DNA from: G963704535 sp963704535
GTDB taxonomy: Bacteria; Chloroflexota; Chloroflexia; Chloroflexales; Roseiflexaceae
DNA length: 64,000 nt
Direction: 5' to 3'
NCBI GenBank assembly: GCA_963704535.1
Contig: OY969916.1
Location: 8,804,001-8,868,000, forward strand
Shown here piece after piece: positions 59,507 through 64,000 of the stretch; the stretch's first letter is position 1; each line of letters opens with the position of its first letter. The position numbers and the translations under genes are program-made. Below the pieces are notes generated by a model that worked only from the letters and a program-made list of their open reading frames with translations, did not search any database and was not told the origin of the DNA.

Positions 59507-61921
59507 TTAGTTGGGGCAAACGCTGCCGTTCATATCCAGGTACAACGGTTCCATCGGGACGACCCTACCAAGCGACCCGGCCGACTGGAGCGTAAAGGAC
59601 CGCCTGCTGTCAGTCGACTGGAGGTTCGGGTTGAAGATCTGGTCGTACGAGCGTGAGATATCGTCATCTCCCTGGTATGCGACGAATGCAGACATCTGAT
59701 AGGTAGTATTCGGCGTCAGGTCGCTGAACCGATAGGACAGGGTGCCCGTCTGCGGGTCAACCATAATCGGGGCCTTGTCCTTGCCGGCCGGCAACGGGTT
59801 GCCGTTGTTGTCGTACAGGTAGACATAGCCGACGGTCGGGTAGGTCTGCGGGCCGACTGGCGAAACAGTGCCGACCCGGTCGTCGGTGATAGTGTTCAGG
59901 AATGTCGTCCCGCCGGACGGCACACAATCACCCAGCTTCACATCAGTCGAGATGTCGTTAAGGATCGTTCGCAGCTCTTCGGGCCGATTGGCCGATGAGA
60001 AGTACGGGTAATTCGAAGCCGAGGCCACATCCTGGAGACCAGTCTCGTCGACGCCAGCGAAGGCAACCGCGTAGACCGTCCCGAGCTGCTTGAGGTTGGC
60101 GGCCTCGAGCGCCATCGCCGTTATTGGCTTTGCCTGGCCGTTTTTATAACCAAGTTGGCAGGAAGCGATCTCAGATTCGCATTCGTTTGAGCTTGGCATA
60201 TGCCCGTCCTTGAAGACGTTCGCCACACCGTCCGTCAGGAAGATGATCACCCGCTTGTAATCCTGGCCGCCGCTGCTCGTTGGGGCGGCCGACAGCACCT
60301 GGTTGCCGGAAGCAATACCTGTGGCGCTGGGCGTACCGCCGCGTGTGTAGTAGGAGTCTCCGTTGATGGCGCCTGCCGAGAGGACCGCCTGCTTAAGCGT
60401 GTTCTTGTCGTTGCTCCAGCCATTGGTCGGCCAGGCCTTAGTCAGGCTGCTGATCGCGTTGGAGTCGCTGAAACTGCCGTTCAGGTTGCCGCTATAGCTG
60501 ACAATACGCATCGAGTCGTTCGTGCCCATCTGGTCGATGAAGCTGTGGATCGCCTGCTTGGCGATGTAGACACGCCGCTCAGAAGTTGGGGTCCACCCAA
60601 TTGTGGTGCAGCGACTCACCAAAGCGACACCCGTACATTGCGTTGCGTTGCCGCTGCTGCCGGTCTGGCCCTCGAAGTTCCAGCTCATCGAGCCGGAGAC
60701 GTCCAGGATGATCAGGTACTGGACCGGCTGGCTCAAATTCGGGGCGTAGCGGTGGCGCGGCCGGAACTGGACGGGGCCGGCAATGCCCAGGTTGGTCGTC
60801 TGGGGCACATCGGTGATCAAGACTGGGCATTCCGATGCTTTACCGACGTAGACCAGGTCGACATACCAGCCCTTCAAGCCCTGGCTGTTAGGCTGGTTCT
60901 GGAAGTCAAAACCCCGAATAATGAACGCGCCCAACCCGGTAATATGGTAGGCTGAGTTGCTCCCGTTCAAAGCATTATCGGCATCGAAGATCGGGAAGTT
61001 CACGATCGTCCGGTTGTTAATATGAGCATCGATCGCGGCGCGCACATCGGTGCTGTTGCTGAAGCCGGAGTTCCCGTATACCCACTCATCGGTATTGAGC
61101 TGGTGCGGCAGTGATGGGTACACAGCTCCCTGGACCAGTGAGGTAGAGCCGGTCTGACTATTACCTTGCGGCCAGGGCGCCTCGTCGAAACCCTCGTCGA
61201 GGTTGCCGTCGCCAGTCCACATCGCCGCTAGCTCTCCGGCGTTGCCGGCATTATTGGCCGAGCCCCAGCGCAGCCAGCTAAAGCTACCATTTGGCTGCGT
61301 GTTATCCTTCAAGAAGATCCGCTTCTGCGTCTTGTTGCGGTAGACATTGTCGCTGTAGCGGGCATCCGCGTTGACGAAACCGGTGCTGTCATTTATGGTC
61401 TGCGTGTCGATCGCCAATGGGTAGACGCCGTTCTGGCACGGACCGTGGGACGAAAAGGCCTTGGCGCCGACCGGGAAGTTCTGCTGGCCGACAACCCGCG
61501 CGAAGTAGGTGTCGACCTTGCCGTCGACGGTGACCTCGATGAAAGATGTGCCGGAAGGCGGCTGTCCTGATCCAAGGTTGCCGACATCCTGGAGCCAGTT
61601 GCCGCTGGAGTCCAGGTAACGGGCTTGGAGTTCCCGCTCGCCTGGCTGCGGTTCCACCAGTGGCGCGGCCACGCGGACGTTGTTGGACTGGAGCGAAGCG
61701 ACGATCGCGCTGCGGATGTCGGCGTCGGTGCCGCCATTGAGGTAGGTGTTCATGCCCACGAGCGATGCGGCATTGCTTGCGCGCACGACGCTGCGCTGTT
61801 CGGCATAGGTGTTACCGACATCGACGGCCAGGCCGACCATTGCGAAGAGCACCACAATCATCAGCCCGATGAGTGGAAGGCTCTGGCCTTTGGCCTTGCT
61901 ACGGACGAGACGGGTCTTCAT
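59507..61921 (-). CDS. TadG-like pseudopilin with von Willebrand A domain
   Basis: An 804-residue protein. The N terminus KGQSLPLIGLMIVVLFAMVG is the TadE/TadG-type membrane anchor. A long region with few landmarks leads to a VWA domain with an intact metal site: YLIILDVSGSMSWNF, TRGGTPSATG and IIFLTDGVANVF. The last 120 residues look like a beta-sandwich (VGYVYLYDNNGNPLP). VWA-bearing TadG proteins are thought to mediate adhesion at the pilus. ATG 61921 follows GTAGGAGGAACAC. Confidence 0.88.
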   Translation of the reverse strand: MKTRLVRSKAKGQSLPLIGLMIVVLFAMVGLAVDVGNTYAEQRSVVRASNAASLVGMNTYLNGGTDADIRSAIVASLQSNNVRVAAPLVEPQPGERELQARYLDSSGNWLQDVGNLGSGQPPSGTSFIEVTVDGKVDTYFARVVGQQNFPVGAKAFSSHGPCQNGVYPLAIDTQTINDSTGFVNADARYSDNVYRNKTQKRIFLKDNTQPNGSFSWLRWGSANNAGNAGELAAMWTGDGNLDEGFDEAPWPQGNSQTGSTSLVQGAVYPSLPHQLNTDEWVYGNSGFSNSTDVRAAIDAHINNRTIVNFPIFDADNALNGSNSAYHITGLGAFIIRGFDFQNQPNSQGLKGWYVDLVYVGKASECPVLITDVPQTTNLGIAGPVQFRPRHRYAPNLSQPVQYLIILDVSGSMSWNFEGQTGSSGNATQCTGVALVSRCTTIGWTPTSERRVYIAKQAIHSFIDQMGTNDSMRIVSYSGNLNGSFSDSNAISSLTKAWPTNGWSNDKNTLKQAVLSAGAINGDSYYTRGGTPSATGIASGNQVLSAAPTSSGGQDYKRVIIFLTDGVANVFKDGHMPSSNECESEIASCQLGYKNGQAKPITAMALEAANLKQLGTVYAVAFAGVDETGLQDVASASNYPYFSSANRPEELRTILNDISTDVKLGDCVPSGGTTFLNTITDDRVGTVSPVGPQTYPTVGYVYLYDNNGNPLPAGKDKAPIMVDPQTGTLSYRFSDLTPNTTYQMSAFVAYQGDDDISRSYDQIFNPNLQSTDSRRSFTLQSAGSLGRVVPMEPLYLDMNGSVCPN

Positions 61922-61998
61922 GTGTTCCTCCTACGATTGTGAGTGGATGTTGTGGACGAATGTCGATCGATGGTTCTCTGACTCATTTGGTTTGTCCA

Positions 61999-62030
61999 GG
62001 GCTTCGCTTAACGATTGTGCGGCGAAGCCC
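61999..62030 (-). terminator. Hairpin between the TadE-like and TadG-like genes
   Basis: GGGCTTCGC (61999-62007) pairs with GCGAAGCCC (62022-62030). No U-run; partial termination is possible. Confidence 0.45.
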
Positions 62031-62076
62031 CTTGCTCCTGTCCGTCCCAGCCACTAGTGACTGGCCGTCTGTGTGA

Positions 62077-63204
62077 TTATGGACGTGTTATAGATCGAGT
62101 ATTGCTTGCTGGCCCTTCCTGACCACAGGAGTTGACCGCCGTTATGTAGTACCAGCGTGTCGTGCCGCTACTAAAGCCTCCATCGGTAGTCGATGTTCCT
62201 GTGACTCCCGTCGCGACGGGACTGAATGGCCCGGACGATGAACTCGATCGGTACACTTTATAACTTGTCGCACCGGGTACCGCAGTCCAGTTCAAAGTCA
62301 CCGTACTACCACTCCGCGTCGGTGAACTCAGGTTTGGAGCTGTGGGCAGCGTACAGGGCGTCGGCGTCAGCGTCGGTGTCTGCGTCGGAGTTGCCGTTGG
62401 CGTTCGCGTCGGCGTCTGGGACGGGGTTGGTGTTACCGTCCGTGTCGGCGTCCTGCTGGCCGTCGGCGTCTGGGACGGGGTTGGCGTTATCGTCCGTGTC
62501 GGCGTCCTGCTGGGCGTCAACGTCGGCGCCGATGTCGGCGACGGCGTCGGTGTGACAGTGATGATGACCGGAGTCTGGGTCAGCCCGCCGGCCTGGCGGT
62601 AGCCGCTGCGTACCGGCACCGAGTACGAGGAAGTCAGCCGAATAGTGTCACCAAATACTGGAGCCAGCGCGAAAACCATTTTATATTCGTACGAGACCGT
62701 CACGCGGATAAAGCAGGATAGGGAGATGTTGCCAGGATTGGGGCATGCGTCCGGTGAGCCGGTGACACTAGGGTCGTCGTCGGGCACGCTGCCGTCGCGG
62801 TTGCTGTCAAGCAGCGACTGCACTTGGAGGTAGTCAACGATCACCTGGTTGCCCGTCTGCGAGTTCTGCTCACGAAAGCCATTGCTTTGATCCGGGTTGA
62901 TATCAGGGATACCGTTGTTATTCAGATCCAGCAGGTTGGCGAAGCCAATGCCTTGGTTACCGGATTCGTGGCGCGCCCGATCGCGGATGGTAGTATCATC
63001 GACATAGATCACGCCGTTGGTGTTGCTGATAATTCCCCAGCGGCTGCCGTAAGTTGCGCCCTCCTGGGCGGCGTTGTGCAGCCCTTGCAGCGTGAAAAAG
63101 ATCAAGCCGATGTCGACAGCGGCCGAAAGCAAGAAGAAGATCAGCGTCGCCATGAGGGCGAACTCGACCAGTGCCTGGCCTTTAGTACGTCTGCGTTGTG
63201 GCAT
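62077..63204 (-). CDS. TadE-like protein with Thr-Pro stalk and fibronectin III domain
   Basis: A 375-residue protein. The TadE anchor is RTKGQALVEFALMATLIFFL with the conserved Glu, followed by a pseudopilin-like region to about residue 210. A stalk of about 65 residues then repeats TPTPSQTP/SRTPTRT motifs. The C-terminal 90 residues form a fibronectin type III domain (PTAPNLSSPTRSGSTVTLNW, VPGATSYKVYRS, YYITAVNSCGQEGPASN). I chose ATG 63204 behind TGAGG; ATG 63216 is also in frame. The build suggests a surface-exposed binding domain on a stalk. Confidence 0.85.
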   Translation of the reverse strand: MPQRRRTKGQALVEFALMATLIFFLLSAAVDIGLIFFTLQGLHNAAQEGATYGSRWGIISNTNGVIYVDDTTIRDRARHESGNQGIGFANLLDLNNNGIPDINPDQSNGFREQNSQTGNQVIVDYLQVQSLLDSNRDGSVPDDDPSVTGSPDACPNPGNISLSCFIRVTVSYEYKMVFALAPVFGDTIRLTSSYSVPVRSGYRQAGGLTQTPVIITVTPTPSPTSAPTLTPSRTPTRTITPTPSQTPTASRTPTRTVTPTPSQTPTRTPTATPTQTPTLTPTPCTLPTAPNLSSPTRSGSTVTLNWTAVPGATSYKVYRSSSSSGPFSPVATGVTGTSTTDGGFSSGTTRWYYITAVNSCGQEGPASNTRSITRP

Positions 63205-63221
63205 TGCGGTCCTCATGGCTC

Positions 63222-63698
63222 TTAATTGCAAGCGAGTCCGTTTTCATAGTTCGGGTTGTTGCCAAGGCTCTCGATTGAGCGCCGCGCTGTCACTCGCACT
63301 GTCATCACGCCCTGGTTGCCAAGCGGCACCAGTTTAAACAATGGCGTCAGCGGCTCGATGGTGTACACGATCCCCACCTGGACTGGCTGACCAACCTCAC
63401 GTAAATTGCTGGACGGATAGGAAATTTGAACCGTGTTTTTGATATCAGGGAACAGGACAGCACCCTGAGCCGTCGCCATGAGAACCGCATTGGTACAGGG
63501 GTCGCTCGGGTTTCCGACATTATCGGTTGTGGGCGGCACCTGCGAGGCTTTCTCGCTCCCATTGCGGGCGGCCTGGTAGATCGTCGCGTAGCCGTAAACA
63601 TAGTAGCCAAGATCGACGATCCCAAAGATGACCATCAACAATATTGGTAGGATCAATGCCATCTCGACCAGGGATTGGCCTTTGGTTTGCCGTCGCAT
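63222..63698 (-). CDS. TadE/TadF-like minor pseudopilin
   Basis: A 158-residue protein, first gene of the tad operon. It opens MRRQTKGQSLVEMALILPIL with the conserved Glu and a single helix, then GYYVYGYATIYQAARNGSEK as in other TadE proteins. It has a single pair of later cysteines (DPCTN and LACN). ATG 63698 sits about eight bases after GGGAGG. Six codons before its stop begins the next gene's leader, so the two are coupled. Confidence 0.88.
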   Translation of the reverse strand: MRRQTKGQSLVEMALILPILLMVIFGIVDLGYYVYGYATIYQAARNGSEKASQVPPTTDNVGNPSDPCTNAVLMATAQGAVLFPDIKNTVQISYPSSNLREVGQPVQVGIVYTIEPLTPLFKLVPLGNQGVMTVRVTARRSIESLGNNPNYENGLACN

Positions 63699-63739
63699 GA
63701 TTTAGGGCCTCCCGTCTACGGATACTCTTGACAGTTCTG

Positions 63740-63768
63740 ATTATAGAGGGTGGTGGACTAGGCAACAA
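63740..63768 (-). promoter_or_regulatory. Promoter of the tad operon
   Basis: On the minus strand TTGTTG (63768-63763), 17 bases, TATAAT (63745-63740). The leader is about 35 bases. Confidence 0.75.
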
Positions 63769-63961
63769 TAGTCCGATAGTACTGATAGTCTAGCTTATAG
63801 TGGTTCGACGGCGAATAGCGCGTTGGGAGGCCGCAAGTCGGGCGCGATCCCGAGGCTTGGCGCCCATCGAGGCAGAGAATCGCAGGTTGAGGATCTGCTC
63901 ATCAGGAGCGCATCGTTGGTCTGGGCGGCGGCAGATAGTCCTTTTGAAGTGCCGAAACCGC
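63769..63961. other. Intergenic region at the right edge
   Basis: About 190 bases without a convincing gene. A 69-residue frame on the minus strand (63790-63999) is arginine-rich and resembles no family. Confidence 0.4.
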
Positions 63962-63990
63962 TTGACAAGCACTTCGTTCATGGCTATATT
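63962..63990 (+). promoter_or_regulatory. Consensus promoter pointing out of the window
   Basis: TTGACA (63962-63967), 17 bases, TATATT (63985-63990), directed rightwards. The gene it serves lies beyond the window. Confidence 0.6.
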
Positions 63991-64000
63991 GAGCGGCATG

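Noticed and set aside
63790..63999. A 69-residue frame on the minus strand at the right edge
   Set aside because: No recognisable motif, skewed composition and overlap with a good rightward promoter.

Overview
The window looks like chromosomal DNA from a high-GC filamentous member of the Chloroflexota (Chloroflexia, Roseiflexus/Kouleothrix-like). This is inferred from gene content: a nuoABCD set, a monoderm-style tad pilus locus without a secretin, an LPxTG-anchored nucleotidase, a CHAT/NTPase/TPR protein, a lamin-tail-domain exoprotein, and very many short intergenic hairpin repeats. No rRNA, tRNA, CRISPR array or transposase gene was seen.

Layout, left to right. 1-2.2 kb: the start of a complex I operon (nuoA-B-C-D, minus strand, nuoD cut by the window edge). 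2.2-9.9 kb: a GAF-GGDEF protein, an ABC-2 exporter pair, a DinB-like protein, proline dehydrogenase, a secreted wall-anchored 5'-nucleotidase and a PspC protein. 10.2-14.8 kb: a large CHAT protease / NTPase / TPR gene behind a perfect 46-bp palindrome, followed by a 690-bp island of repeats. 14.8-25.3 kb: a creatininase-family gene diverging from a purine operon (purSL, purQ, purC, an unknown low-GC gene, purE of the class II type, purF, purM, purN). 25.4-36.2 kb: a sugar-binding-protein-like/STAS sensor, a hydrolase, a methyltransferase, a dipeptide epimerase, an XRE regulator with a leader region, trmB, a deleted glycosyltransferase remnant, a CGNR regulator, a ClbS-like protein with a clear promoter/operator, a lamin-tail exoprotein and a ketopantoate-reductase-like gene. 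36.2-50.7 kb: plsY, an FAD oxidoreductase, a membrane protein, rarA, a GlsB-like protein, a histone-deacetylase-family amidohydrolase, a DUF3566 protein, thymidine kinase, a TIM-barrel isomerase, two short-chain dehydrogenases, a SpoIIM-like protein, a PMT-like membrane protein and DUF192. 50.9-63.8 kb: a nine-gene tad pilus operon on the minus strand, with a consensus promoter at its 5' end and a strong terminator at its 3' end.

The purine genes together cover most steps from FGAR to AICAR precursors. The PurE is of the CO2-using class II type, which explains the absence of purK. The tad genes supply pseudopilins (TadE-like x2, TadG-like), a secreted kelch-like protein, CpaB, CpaE, the CpaF ATPase and the TadB/TadC platform.

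Two features run through the whole window. First, intergenic spaces, and several coding regions, carry tandem heptanucleotide repeats, usually followed by their inverted copy, together with a second family of about 90-bp GC-rich hairpins that have terminal inverted repeats. Second, ten genes are interrupted by 13 clean single-base frameshifts with both flanks conserved, several in C or G runs. These are more likely sequence errors than real pseudogenes, so products are described as if the frame were restored.
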